Shown: positions 27,907-35,322 of the stretch, piece after piece | How positions within the stretch are numbered: position 1 is the first letter of the stretch | Layout of the letters: every line of letters starts with the position of its first letter | Assembly (NCBI RefSeq): GCF_015244565.1 | Contig: NZ_JABCQG010000002.1 | Coordinates: 62,001 to 126,000 of the forward strand | DNA from: Gluconobacter vitians | Lineage (GTDB): Bacteria; Pseudomonadota; Alphaproteobacteria; Acetobacterales; Acetobacteraceae | DNA: 64,000 bases | Reading direction: 5' to 3' | The notes under the pieces: model-generated | Database searches by the model: none | What the model saw: the letters and a program-made list of their open reading frames with translations, nothing else | What the model was told of the DNA's origin: nothing | Program-made: the position numbers and the translations under genes

Positions 27907-28908
27907 TCAGAATTTGACCGAAAGCTTGAGCGATCCGTAGTTGAACAGACCGGCTTTCTGGGTCTGGAACTGCGCCGTCTGCCAGTTCTGGCTGTAGGAC
28001 AGACGCACCCCGTGCCACATGACCGCCACACCGGCATGGATCTCGCCCACATCCCAGACCTTGTCGACATGCGGCGCATTGGGACGAACCGTGCTGCCCT
28101 GCAGCGTCACGTCATAACCCACGGCCTGCCCTTCGACACCGCCGTAGAAGTACCAAGCAAAAGGACGAGTCGCGCGGAACGCATCCGTGCCATCCAGCCC
28201 CGGCCCAATCGTCGCATTGCCGAAATCGCTGTCCAGCCCCTGCCCGATGCGGAACGTTGTCGCCACGTCAGCGTAAGTCCGGTAGTCACCGGCCGCGCCT
28301 GAAATCGCCGGCAGAACATCCGCATGGATGCCATAGACATTCAGGACTGGCACACGCCAGATCCGTCCGGCCTGGACCTGGAAGATCGGCTGGTTTGCAA
28401 GCTGATGGCCCCAGCCTGTGCTCGGCGTATCGCTGATGGCCTTGTGAAATCCGTTCTGGACCTGGCGCCCGAGTCCAGACGGACCAAGCATGCCGAACTG
28501 GATTCCCATTACGGTTCGGGAAAGATCGGTATCGTTGATGAGGTTGACCGTTCCCAGCAGCAGGCCGGCATAAGGCCGGTCACCCTGCGGCGGGTTGTCA
28601 GCCTGCGTGTCACGCGGCGTATCAATGATCTGCTGCAGGCCGATGCTGATACGCTGCACGCCGTCTCCCATCAGAGTGCGGTTCAGCTTCGCGATCGGAC
28701 GGGGAAGATTATCCGTCCCTGACGTCCAGTTGATGCGCAGGCCAGACGTATAATACTGATCCGACGTTCCTTTCAGGGTGGAAATGGCGTCGTTCTCGCC
28801 CTGGACGGTCCAGGTTCCGTACGGATCCTGTAACGGTGTGGCCATAGCAGAAGAAGACAGCGCCAGCACGGCAGTGGCTCCAATGGAAAAAGTCAGTCGG
28901 CTTCGCAT
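27907..28908 (-). CDS. LpxR-like lipid A deacylase (DUF2219), outer-membrane beta-barrel
   Basis: A 333-residue protein with a Sec signal peptide (to about 24) and the LpxR/DUF2219 fold, a 12-strand outer-membrane barrel that removes 3'-acyloxyacyl chains from lipid A. Visible hallmarks are WTVQGENDAI (N39 and D40 match the catalytic Asn-Asp), GTSDQYYTSGLRINW, QGDRPYAGLLLG, and GRQVQNGFHKAI with the likely catalytic His 155. The protein ends in Phe (SLKLSVKF), as outer-membrane barrels do. The ATG at 28908 has AGAGG five bases upstream. It stands alone. Whether this protein acts on the organism's own lipid A is not shown by the sequence. Confidence 0.85.
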   Translation of the reverse strand: MRSRLTFSIGATAVLALSSSAMATPLQDPYGTWTVQGENDAISTLKGTSDQYYTSGLRINWTSGTDNLPRPIAKLNRTLMGDGVQRISIGLQQIIDTPRDTQADNPPQGDRPYAGLLLGTVNLINDTDLSRTVMGIQFGMLGPSGLGRQVQNGFHKAISDTPSTGWGHQLANQPIFQVQAGRIWRVPVLNVYGIHADVLPAISGAAGDYRTYADVATTFRIGQGLDSDFGNATIGPGLDGTDAFRATRPFAWYFYGGVEGQAVGYDVTLQGSTVRPNAPHVDKVWDVGEIHAGVAVMWHGVRLSYSQNWQTAQFQTQKAGLFNYGSLKLSVKF

Positions 28909-29185
28909 GGGCACCTCTGTTACGCGCGGGGTCCGGAACCACCAAGTACTGGAGAACGTGTGTATGTCATTTCCGTACGCCGAATCAAAGTCTCCACGAG
29001 ACTCATCTCAATCTTAAAATTAGCGCGAGTTATGTTTCAGCCCCATATTCCCTGTGGCAGAGAAGGAAAAAAGCGTGCTAGTGATTGCTGCAGGAAAGAA
29101 ACAGCGTCGTTTTTTTCCAAATTTTTGAAATTACGTCACGGCAGGCCCAGCCCTACCATGACACCCCAGTCTCGGGATTAGACCG
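28909..29185. other. AT-rich intergenic region with divergent promoters
   Basis: About 277 bases between the LpxR-like gene and the cold-shock gene, transcribed apart. It contains runs such as CGTTTTTTTCC and a stretch poor in GC compared with the surroundings. I see no convincing promoter pair, no RNA gene and no open frame of note other than a seven-codon ATG frame at 29158-29181 that ends just before the cold-shock start. It may provide a long cold-shock leader. Confidence 0.5.
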
Positions 29186-29872
29186 TTGAGAAACAACAGA
29201 ACCGACCGCAGCAGCTTCAACTCACCTCGCCGCGGCGGGTTTGACGACACATACTCGTCCCAGCCGTCCTATGGCGACCGTGGAGGCTTTGGTGGTGGCA
29301 ATGGTGGTGGTGGCTACGGCGCCCCCCGCCGCAACAGCTTCGTCGCAGCTTCAGGCCCGGAAATCAGCTCCCGCGTGAAGTGGTTCAACACCGAGAAGGG
29401 TTTCGGTTTCGTTGAACTGTCCGACGGCTCGGGCGACATCTTCCTGCACGCCAACGCCCTGACGAACGCTGGTGTCAGCAACGTCAATCCGGGCGCAACG
29501 GTTGTGGTCCGCATCGGCCAGGGCCCCAAGGGCCGTCAGGTCGCTGAAGTTCTCTCCGTTGACGAGAGCACGGCAGAAGCACCGCGTCCCCGCGCTGCTT
29601 TCGGTGACCAGCCCCGCTTCGGTGGCGCACGTCCGGGCCGTCCGGCTCCGGATCTGTCCCGCGCTGAAGACATGCGTGGCACGGTCAAGTGGTACAACGC
29701 CACGAAGGGCTTCGGCTTCATCACGCCGGAATCCGGCGGCAAGGACATCTTCGTCCACGCCTCCGCTCTCGAGCGTTCGGGCCTGCCGACGCTTGACGAA
29801 GGCCAGACGATCAACGTCAAGGTTGTTCAGGGCCAGAAGGGTCCGGAAGCTGCTGAAATCAGCGCTGACTGA
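29186..29872 (+). CDS. Double cold-shock domain RNA-binding protein
   Basis: A 228-residue protein with two cold-shock domains. The first is at about 60-125 (RVKWFNTEKGFGFVELSDGS, then DIFLHANAL) and the second at about 162-228 (GTVKWYNATKGFGFITPESG, then DIFVHASAL). Both keep the RNP1 (KGFGFV/I) and RNP2 (DIF.H) motifs. The N-terminal 55 residues form a Gly/Arg/Ser/Tyr-rich tract (RRGGFDD, GGFGGGNGGGGYG) like RGG-type disordered RNA-binding tails. The start appears to be TTG at 29186; no ATG occurs before the second domain, and no strong Shine-Dalgarno sequence is seen. A long AT-rich upstream region and a good terminator flank the gene. Confidence 0.9.
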   Translation: MRNNRTDRSSFNSPRRGGFDDTYSSQPSYGDRGGFGGGNGGGGYGAPRRNSFVAASGPEISSRVKWFNTEKGFGFVELSDGSGDIFLHANALTNAGVSNVNPGATVVVRIGQGPKGRQVAEVLSVDESTAEAPRPRAAFGDQPRFGGARPGRPAPDLSRAEDMRGTVKWYNATKGFGFITPESGGKDIFVHASALERSGLPTLDEGQTINVKVVQGQKGPEAAEISAD

Positions 29873-29895
29873 ATGACCCGGACTTCGGTCTGAGT

Positions 29896-29934
29896 AAAAA
29901 AGCCGCTGCCAGCTTTTGCTGCAGCGGCTTTTTT
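29896..29934 (+). terminator. Rho-independent terminator after the cold-shock gene
   Basis: AGCCGCTGC (29901-29909) pairs with GCAGCGGCT (29921-29929), a perfect 9-bp stem with an 11-base loop, followed by a run of six Ts ending at 29934. It lies 24 bases after the stop codon. Confidence 0.93.
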
Positions 29935-29964
29935 CATGCGCGGATCTGCAGATTTCAGGCAAAT

Positions 29965-29994
29965 AAAAAAGGCCGGAAAACTCCGGCCTTTTTT
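29965..29994. terminator. Rho-independent terminator after smpB (bidirectional)
   Basis: GGCCGGA (29971-29977) pairs with TCCGGCC (29982-29988) around a 4-base loop. Six As precede and six Ts follow, so it can work on both strands. It ends the kdsB-pheA-dapA-smpB transcript from the right and backs up the cold-shock terminator from the left. Confidence 0.9.
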
Positions 29995-30019
29995 ATGATG
30001 ATTCATAAGGATTTATGCG

Positions 30020-30514
30020 TCAGTAATCTTTGCCGCTGCTGCGTACCAGACGGGCCTTGTCACGTTTCCAGTCACGTTCAGCGATCGCGTGGCGCTTGTC
30101 TTCCTTGCGGCGTCCCTGCCCCAGACCCAGCGTGACTTTCGCCATACCGCGGGCATTGAAGTGAATATCCAGCGGCACCAGACTGGCGCCCGCACGGCTG
30201 ACAGCGCCCAGAAAATGCGCGATCTGCTTGCGATGCATCAGAAGCTTGCGCGGAGCACGCGGCTCAAACCGGGAGAGGACACCGCCCTGATATTCCGGAA
30301 TGTAGGAATTGAAGAGCCAGATTTCGCCATCACGTTCAGCCGCATAAGCTTCCGTAATGGTCGCCCGACCGAGACGCAGACTTTTCACCTCCGGCCCCTT
30401 CAGCACGATTCCTGCTTCTGTTGTCTCCAGAATGGTGTAATCGAACCGCCCTTTGCGATTCTGTGCGGCCATTCCATGAGAAATCATACCGCTCTTGGTT
30501 TTCTTTCCCGCCAT
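30020..30514 (-). CDS. smpB: SsrA-binding protein
   Basis: Partner of tmRNA in trans-translation, which frees stalled ribosomes and tags the peptide for ClpXP, whose genes lie at 62-64 kb. In this 164-residue protein the OB-fold core reads FDYTILETTEAGIVLKGPEV, then KSLRLGRATITEAYA, followed by SYIPEYQGG, and the basic C-terminal tail (LGQGRRKEDKRHAIAERDWK) that inserts in the mRNA channel is complete. The start at 30514 is an ATG 8 bases after the dapA stop. It is the last gene of a four-gene run. No ssrA gene was noticed in the window. Confidence 0.97.
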   Translation of the reverse strand: MAGKKTKSGMISHGMAAQNRKGRFDYTILETTEAGIVLKGPEVKSLRLGRATITEAYAAERDGEIWLFNSYIPEYQGGVLSRFEPRAPRKLLMHRKQIAHFLGAVSRAGASLVPLDIHFNARGMAKVTLGLGQGRRKEDKRHAIAERDWKRDKARLVRSSGKDY

Positions 30515-30522
30515 ACCTGCAA

Positions 30523-31416
30523 TCAGTCCAGAAGCTCGAGAGAACGCAGAGCCTCGTCAATAGCCAGACGCGTTGCGTCCTGCGGCTCTGCAAGAGGCAG
30601 GCGCAGCGTCGCGTTGCACAGCCCCAGTCTGGACAGAGCGTATTTCACCGGCCCAGGGTTGCTTTCCATGAACATGGCATCATGCAGCGGCGTTAGGTGA
30701 TCCTGGATGGCGATCGCATCCTCGATCCGCCCTTCCTGCCAAGCCAGATGCATGTCGGCACAGAGATGCGGCACGACATTGGATGTCACGCCAATGCATC
30801 CGTCGCCACCCGCAGCAAGAAAAGACAGGACGCTGTTGTCGTCGCCGGAAAGCTGGTTGAACGGCTTGTTCACGGCACGACGCACTGCAATCGGGCGGGC
30901 CATATTGGCCGTCGCATCCTTGGTTCCAACGATATTCGGGTGCTCGCCAAGACGCGCCATGGTCGCAACCGAGATATCCACGACTGACCGGCCAGGGATG
31001 CAGTACAGGAACATTGGCAGCGGCGTTGCATCGGCAATCGTCATGAAATGACGATACAACCCTTCCTGCGATGGCTTGTTGTAATACGGCACAACCACCA
31101 GCAGGCTGTCAGCACCGACCGAATGGGCGTGCTTTGCCATGAGAACGGCTTCGGACGTGCTGTTGGAGCCTGCGCCTGCCATGACGCGCACACGGCCATT
31201 CGCGGTCTCGACGCAGTGCGCCACAACGCGTCCGTGCTCCTCATGGGACAGCGTTGGACTCTCGCCTGTCGTGCCGGCCGGGATCAGGGCCGTCGTGCCC
31301 GCTTCGATCTGACGCTCGATCAGCTTTGCCGAAACGTCGAAATCAATCCGTCCATCCGTATGCATCGGTGTGACCAGAGCCGTCAGCGACCCCTGATACA
31401 TGCTCGTATCCGTCAT
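30523..31416 (-). CDS. dapA: 4-hydroxy-tetrahydrodipicolinate synthase
   Basis: Condenses pyruvate with aspartate semialdehyde at the lysine and diaminopimelate branch. The 297-residue TIM barrel has the usual length. Visible are ALIPAGTTGESPTLSHEEH with T50, VVPYYNKPSQEGLYRHF, FLYCIPGRSVVDI with Y138, and the Schiff-base Lys in IVGTKDAT (K166). The ATG at 31416 is preceded by AAGGCGGA; the open frame upstream of it runs out of frame through pheA and is not used. The gene lies 38 bases after pheA and 8 before smpB. dapA beside smpB is a common alphaproteobacterial arrangement. Confidence 0.97.
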   Translation of the reverse strand: MTDTSMYQGSLTALVTPMHTDGRIDFDVSAKLIERQIEAGTTALIPAGTTGESPTLSHEEHGRVVAHCVETANGRVRVMAGAGSNSTSEAVLMAKHAHSVGADSLLVVVPYYNKPSQEGLYRHFMTIADATPLPMFLYCIPGRSVVDISVATMARLGEHPNIVGTKDATANMARPIAVRRAVNKPFNQLSGDDNSVLSFLAAGGDGCIGVTSNVVPHLCADMHLAWQEGRIEDAIAIQDHLTPLHDAMFMESNPGPVKYALSRLGLCNATLRLPLAEPQDATRLAIDEALRSLELLD

Positions 31417-31454
31417 TATTCCGCCTTCTGTCATGGGCTCTGCCTGTCCTGCCG

Positions 31455-32291
31455 TCACGCTGAACGGCGCGAAAGGCTGCTTGGGTACACACCCAGAATT
31501 CTGAGATCGTCGCTGACCTGCTCCAGTTCCGCGAGCGCCGCCGCCAGAGGGGCCTGTTCCGGATGTCCCTCGACATCCATCAGGAACTGCGTCGCCGTGA
31601 ACGAGCCGTCCAGCATGTAGCTTTCGATCCGCGTCATGTTGATACCATGCCGGGAAAATCCACCCAATGCCGCATAGAGCGCACCCGGGCAGTTTCCGAC
31701 GCGCATCAGCAGTGTTGTGAGCACATCTTTGCGCTCGGGTGAAGGAATGCAAGGTTTGCGTGCCACACGATAGAAGCGTGTGGTGTTATGCGAGGCGTCT
31801 TCGACATTGCTGCGCAACACCGTCAAACCGTTCAGTTCGGCCGCCAGAGACGACGCGATTGCCGCATCCTCCCTGCGTCCCCACTGTGCGACCATTTCCG
31901 CAGCCCCTGCCGTATCGAACTGCACCACCGGCTCCACGCCCAGTTCGCTGATCAGCTTGCGGACCTGGCCCAGCGCGACCGGATGTGTGTGAATCCGGCG
32001 CACGTCTTCGATCCTGGCGCCCGGTACGCCCAGAAGGCAGTGCTCGACGCGCTGGAAATATTCTCCGACAATGTGAAGCCCGGCGTCCGGCAGAAGCGAG
32101 TGAATGTCCGGCACACGCCCGGCCAGCGTATTTTCGCAGGCCAGCAGCGCTTCATCGGCCCGCCCGTCATGCACGGCATCAATCGCATCGGCAAATGTCG
32201 GACACGGCAGCGTGGTCCAGCCGGGACGCGCCTGACGGCAGGCTAGATCGGAATAGGCGCCGGGACGGCCCTGAAATGCAATGACCGGCAT
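31455..32291 (-). CDS. pheA: Prephenate dehydratase
   Basis: Converts prephenate to phenylpyruvate for phenylalanine. The 278-residue protein is the stand-alone form without chorismate mutase. The catalytic domain shows IAFQGRPGAYSDLACRQA, LLACENTLAGRVPDIHSLL (ENS/T motif), THPVALGQVRKLI and SHNTTRFYRVA, the TRF motif at its end. The ACT domain follows, with PGALYAALGGFSRHGINMT and ESYMLDG that bind phenylalanine. Feedback control by phenylalanine is therefore expected. Its ATG overlaps the kdsB stop by one base (TGATG). Confidence 0.97.
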   Translation of the reverse strand: MPVIAFQGRPGAYSDLACRQARPGWTTLPCPTFADAIDAVHDGRADEALLACENTLAGRVPDIHSLLPDAGLHIVGEYFQRVEHCLLGVPGARIEDVRRIHTHPVALGQVRKLISELGVEPVVQFDTAGAAEMVAQWGRREDAAIASSLAAELNGLTVLRSNVEDASHNTTRFYRVARKPCIPSPERKDVLTTLLMRVGNCPGALYAALGGFSRHGINMTRIESYMLDGSFTATQFLMDVEGHPEQAPLAAALAELEQVSDDLRILGVYPSSLSRRSA

Positions 32292-33016
32292 CAGACCAAC
32301 CCTCTCACATGTTCCAGATCAGCAGGCGTATCCACGCCCTGAGGCGCATGGTCAATCCTTGCACAGCCGATCGTCATGCCTGCCTCGAGCGCGCGAAGCT
32401 GCTCCAGACTTTCCCGACGTTCCAGTGCAGACGGTGCAAGGGCTACGAAACGCCCCAGCGCTTCCCGGCGCCAGGCATAGACGCCCACATGATGCCAGTG
32501 CGGCCCCTCTCCCCACGGAATAGGCAGTCGCGAGAAATACAGTGCCCGCGTCACGTCCTTCTCACCAAATGCACAGGCAATCTTTACAACCTGCGAGGCG
32601 TCGCGTTCAGCCTCACTCGTCACCGGAGCCGCCAGCGTGCCGATATCGAATGCCGGATTTTCCAGCGGTTTCAGAACAGCGGTCAGGCTGGAGGGCTCGA
32701 TCAGGGGCAGATCGCCCTGAAGATTGATGACCACATCATGCTCGCCTTCCGGGTCCACTTCCGCCAAGGCCGCGTGAACCCGGTCCGAACCACTCGCCAG
32801 TGCCGAGTCGGTCAGCACGCCGCGAACACCGGGAATATCCCTGATGGCGTCGAGGATCTCTGCATCTCCTGCCGCCACGACCACTGGGCCGGTCTTTGCC
32901 GCAAGCGCCCGGCGGACAACCCGGACGATCATGGGAACGCCACCAATATCAGCGAGGGGCTTGCGCGGCAGGCGGGACGAAGCAAGTCTGGACGGAATGA
33001 CGATGATCGGATGCAT
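32291..33016 (-). CDS. kdsB: 3-deoxy-manno-octulosonate cytidylyltransferase
   Basis: Activates KDO as CMP-KDO for the inner core of lipopolysaccharide. The 241-residue protein has IIVIPSRLASSRLPRKPLAD at its N-terminus, the SGSDRVHAAL segment, VVINLQGDLPLIEPSSL with the metal-binding Asp, YFSRLPIPW and the C-terminal GVDTPADLEHVR. The start at 33016 is fixed by homology; a much longer open frame on this strand extends over the hisN-type gene but is an antisense shadow. It leads the kdsB-pheA-dapA-smpB run and is divergent from the phosphatase gene at 33092. Confidence 0.97.
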   Translation of the reverse strand: MHPIIVIPSRLASSRLPRKPLADIGGVPMIVRVVRRALAAKTGPVVVAAGDAEILDAIRDIPGVRGVLTDSALASGSDRVHAALAEVDPEGEHDVVINLQGDLPLIEPSSLTAVLKPLENPAFDIGTLAAPVTSEAERDASQVVKIACAFGEKDVTRALYFSRLPIPWGEGPHWHHVGVYAWRREALGRFVALAPSALERRESLEQLRALEAGMTIGCARIDHAPQGVDTPADLEHVRGLV

Positions 33017-33091
33017 GGCCCCTCTGATGCCGCCCGCCAGAACGGGCGTCAATCTCAGGTCATGCTCAAGCGACGGGAATAGACGAAAATC

Positions 33092-33880
33092 ATGAGTGAA
33101 ACGGTTCTGCAGACTGCCATCGACGCTGCGACAGCCTGCGCGGACATCGCCCGCCGGACCGTCCTGCCCCATTTCCGGACCTCCCTTCGCGCCGATGCCA
33201 AATCCGATGACAGTCCCGTCACCATTGCGGATCGTCAGGCCGAACAGGCCATGCGCGCCATTCTCGAAGAGCGTCTGCCCGAACATGCCATTCTTGGCGA
33301 GGAGAACGGCATAAGCGGCGCCAGCAGTGACTGGCTCTGGGTGCTGGATCCCATTGATGGCACACGTGCGTTTCTGACCGGTCGTCCGACGTTCGGCACG
33401 CTTATCGCGCTCTTCCACAAAGGCAGTCCTGTCCTTGGCCTGATCGACCAACCCGTTACCGGCGAGCGCTGGATTGGTGTTTCTGGCCGTCCGACCCGCT
33501 TCGTGTCCGATCGCCTGCCCGGCACTGTCGGAACGCGTCCCTGCCCGCAGGCAGCCGAGGCCGAACTCTCCTGTACGGCTCCCGAAATCATGACCGCCGC
33601 GCATGCCCCGCGCTTTGCCAATCTGCAAAAACATACCCGCCGTACATCCTGGGGCGGAGACTGCTATGCCTACGGCCTCCTCGCCCTTGGCCAGATCGAC
33701 GTCATTGCCGAATGCACGATGAAGCCCTGGGACTGGGGGGCTCTTGTTCCGGTTGTTGAAGGCGCAGGCGGCCGGATCACGGACTGGCAGGGACAGCCTC
33801 TGACACTTGAAAGCGATGGCACTGTTCTGGCCTGCGGAGACGCAACCTTGTTACCCGAAATCGTCCGCCACCTTTCCTGA
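33092..33880 (+). CDS. Inositol-monophosphatase family phosphatase, HisN-type (histidinol-phosphatase)
   Basis: A 262-residue magnesium-dependent phosphatase. Metal ligands are visible as E70 in ILGEENG, D86 and D89 in the signature WVLDPIDGTRAF, and the C-terminal Asp in MKPWDWGALVPVVEGAGGRI. The wording GEENGISGASSDWLWVLDPI fits the subgroup annotated as histidinol-phosphatase (HisN), which completes histidine synthesis in many Actinobacteria and alphaproteobacteria lacking HisB-N, but inositol-1-phosphate or other substrates cannot be excluded. The ATG has no strong Shine-Dalgarno sequence. A structured 142-base gap leads on to serA. Confidence 0.87.
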   Translation: MSETVLQTAIDAATACADIARRTVLPHFRTSLRADAKSDDSPVTIADRQAEQAMRAILEERLPEHAILGEENGISGASSDWLWVLDPIDGTRAFLTGRPTFGTLIALFHKGSPVLGLIDQPVTGERWIGVSGRPTRFVSDRLPGTVGTRPCPQAAEAELSCTAPEIMTAAHAPRFANLQKHTRRTSWGGDCYAYGLLALGQIDVIAECTMKPWDWGALVPVVEGAGGRITDWQGQPLTLESDGTVLACGDATLLPEIVRHLS

Positions 33881-33907
33881 ATCCCGCCAATCGGCTAGGG
33901 AATGGGC

Positions 33908-34004
33908 CCCGGCGGACGTGGCGGCAGGCATGAGCCGGGACTGGTCTGGCCACGGCCAGGCCTCTGATGGAACCAGTTTGAATTGAAACCGGAGCCTTCC
34001 GGTT
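33908..34004 (+). promoter_or_regulatory. Three tandem hairpins upstream of serA, candidate leader RNA
   Basis: Three perfect-stem elements follow each other. P1 is CCCGGC (33908-33913) with GCCGGG (33934-33939). P2 is ACTGGT (33940-33945) with ACCAGT (33972-33977), enclosing an inner CTGGC/GCCAG hairpin (33946-33959). P3 is AACCGGA (33987-33993) with TCCGGTT (33998-34004). The serA Shine-Dalgarno region (GGGACGGA) begins about 8 bases after P3. No U-tract follows any of them, so plain terminators are unlikely. It might be a cis-acting control element for serine synthesis; no known riboswitch class is claimed. Confidence 0.45.
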
Positions 34005-34022
34005 CATGACCGGGACGGATTT

Positions 34023-35273
34023 ATGGAAACGCAGTTCTCTCTCCCCAAGAACAAGATCCGCATTCTTCTTCTGGAAGGCATTCATGAGAGTGCCGTGGCC
34101 CATTTCGCCGCGCAGGGCTACACCGAGGTTACACGCGTTAAGGGCGCGCTCGAAGGTGACGCGCTTAAAGAGGCCCTTCAAGGCGTGCATATGGTCGGCA
34201 TCCGCAGCCGTACGCAGCTGACCCGCGAAGTTCTTGAAGGCGCAGACCGCCTCATGGCCATTGGCTGCTTCTGCATTGGCACCAACCAGGTCGATCTGAA
34301 CGCTGCACGCATGCTCGGAATACCCGTGTTCAACGCACCGTTCAGCAACACGCGCTCCGTGGCCGAACTGGTCATGGGCGAAGTGGTCATGCTGCTCCGT
34401 CGCATCCCGTCACGCTCGGAAGCCTGCCACAAGGGCGGCTGGGACAAATCCGCCACCAACGCCTGGGAAGTCCGCGGCAAGACGCTTGGTATTGTCGGTT
34501 ACGGCTCCATCGGCTCGCAGCTTTCCGTCCTGGCCGAGGCCTTTGGCATGCGCGTCGTATATTTCGACGTGATGCCCCGCCTGCCACATGGCAATGCCAT
34601 TGCCGTCTCCAGCCTGAATGAACTGCTGGCCCAGTCCGATATCGTCAGCCTGCACGTTCCGCAGACCCCGGAAACCGACCTGCTGATCGGCGAAGCGGAA
34701 ATCCGGGCCATGAAGCCCAATTCCATCCTGCTCAACAACGCACGCGGCAATGTCGTGGACCTTGAGGCCCTGGCTGCTGCCCTGAAGGACGGCCATCTCA
34801 TGGGTGCGGGTGTGGACGTGTTCCCGGTCGAACCCAAGAAGGCTGGCGAAGAGTTCAAGACGCCGCTGCAGGGGCTCGAAAACGTCATCCTCACACCGCA
34901 TATCGGCGGTTCCACCATGGAAGCGCAGGAACGCATTGGCGTCGAAGTCTCCCGCAAGCTGGTGGATTATTCCGACGTGGGGTCCACGATCGGGGCCGTC
35001 AACTTTCCCAGCGTCCAGCTCCCCGAGCGCCCCCGCGGCACGCGCTTCATGCACGTCCATGCCAACCGCCCCGGCATCATGCGCCAGATCAATGACCTGT
35101 TCGCATCGGAGAACTGCAACGTGACCGCCCAGTATCTCCAGACGGATGGTGAAGTCGGTTATGTCGTGGTGGAAGCCGAGTCGGAAAGCTCTGACATGGA
35201 TATGAAGCTTCTGGACGGACTCAAAGCTCTCGACGGCACCCTTCGTGCCCGCCTGCTGTACCAGCGTTCCTGA
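34023..35273 (+). CDS. serA: D-3-phosphoglycerate dehydrogenase
   Basis: First enzyme of serine synthesis, oxidising 3-phosphoglycerate with NAD+. The 416-residue protein is the E. coli-type with one ACT domain. It shows VGIRSRTQLTREVLEGA, GCFCIGTNQVDLNAA, the NAD fold GKTLGIVGYGSIGSQLSVLA, the catalytic Arg in LNNARGNVVD, Glu in FPVEPKK and His in LTPHIGGSTMEAQE. The C-terminal ACT domain (MHVHANRPGIMRQINDLFA) predicts serine feedback inhibition. The ATG has a GGGACGGA site upstream. No serC or serB lies next to it. The preceding hairpins may control it. Confidence 0.97.
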   Translation: METQFSLPKNKIRILLLEGIHESAVAHFAAQGYTEVTRVKGALEGDALKEALQGVHMVGIRSRTQLTREVLEGADRLMAIGCFCIGTNQVDLNAARMLGIPVFNAPFSNTRSVAELVMGEVVMLLRRIPSRSEACHKGGWDKSATNAWEVRGKTLGIVGYGSIGSQLSVLAEAFGMRVVYFDVMPRLPHGNAIAVSSLNELLAQSDIVSLHVPQTPETDLLIGEAEIRAMKPNSILLNNARGNVVDLEALAAALKDGHLMGAGVDVFPVEPKKAGEEFKTPLQGLENVILTPHIGGSTMEAQERIGVEVSRKLVDYSDVGSTIGAVNFPSVQLPERPRGTRFMHVHANRPGIMRQINDLFASENCNVTAQYLQTDGEVGYVVVEAESESSDMDMKLLDGLKALDGTLRARLLYQRS

Positions 35274-35322
35274 CACCTTTCCGTTAACCAACTGGAAATA
35301 ATTTCGGCCTAGGATTTGCCTT

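Noticed and set aside
33017-33634. Extension of kdsB by about 206 codons
   Set aside because: Antisense to the phosphatase gene; KdsB begins at MHPIIVIPSR.
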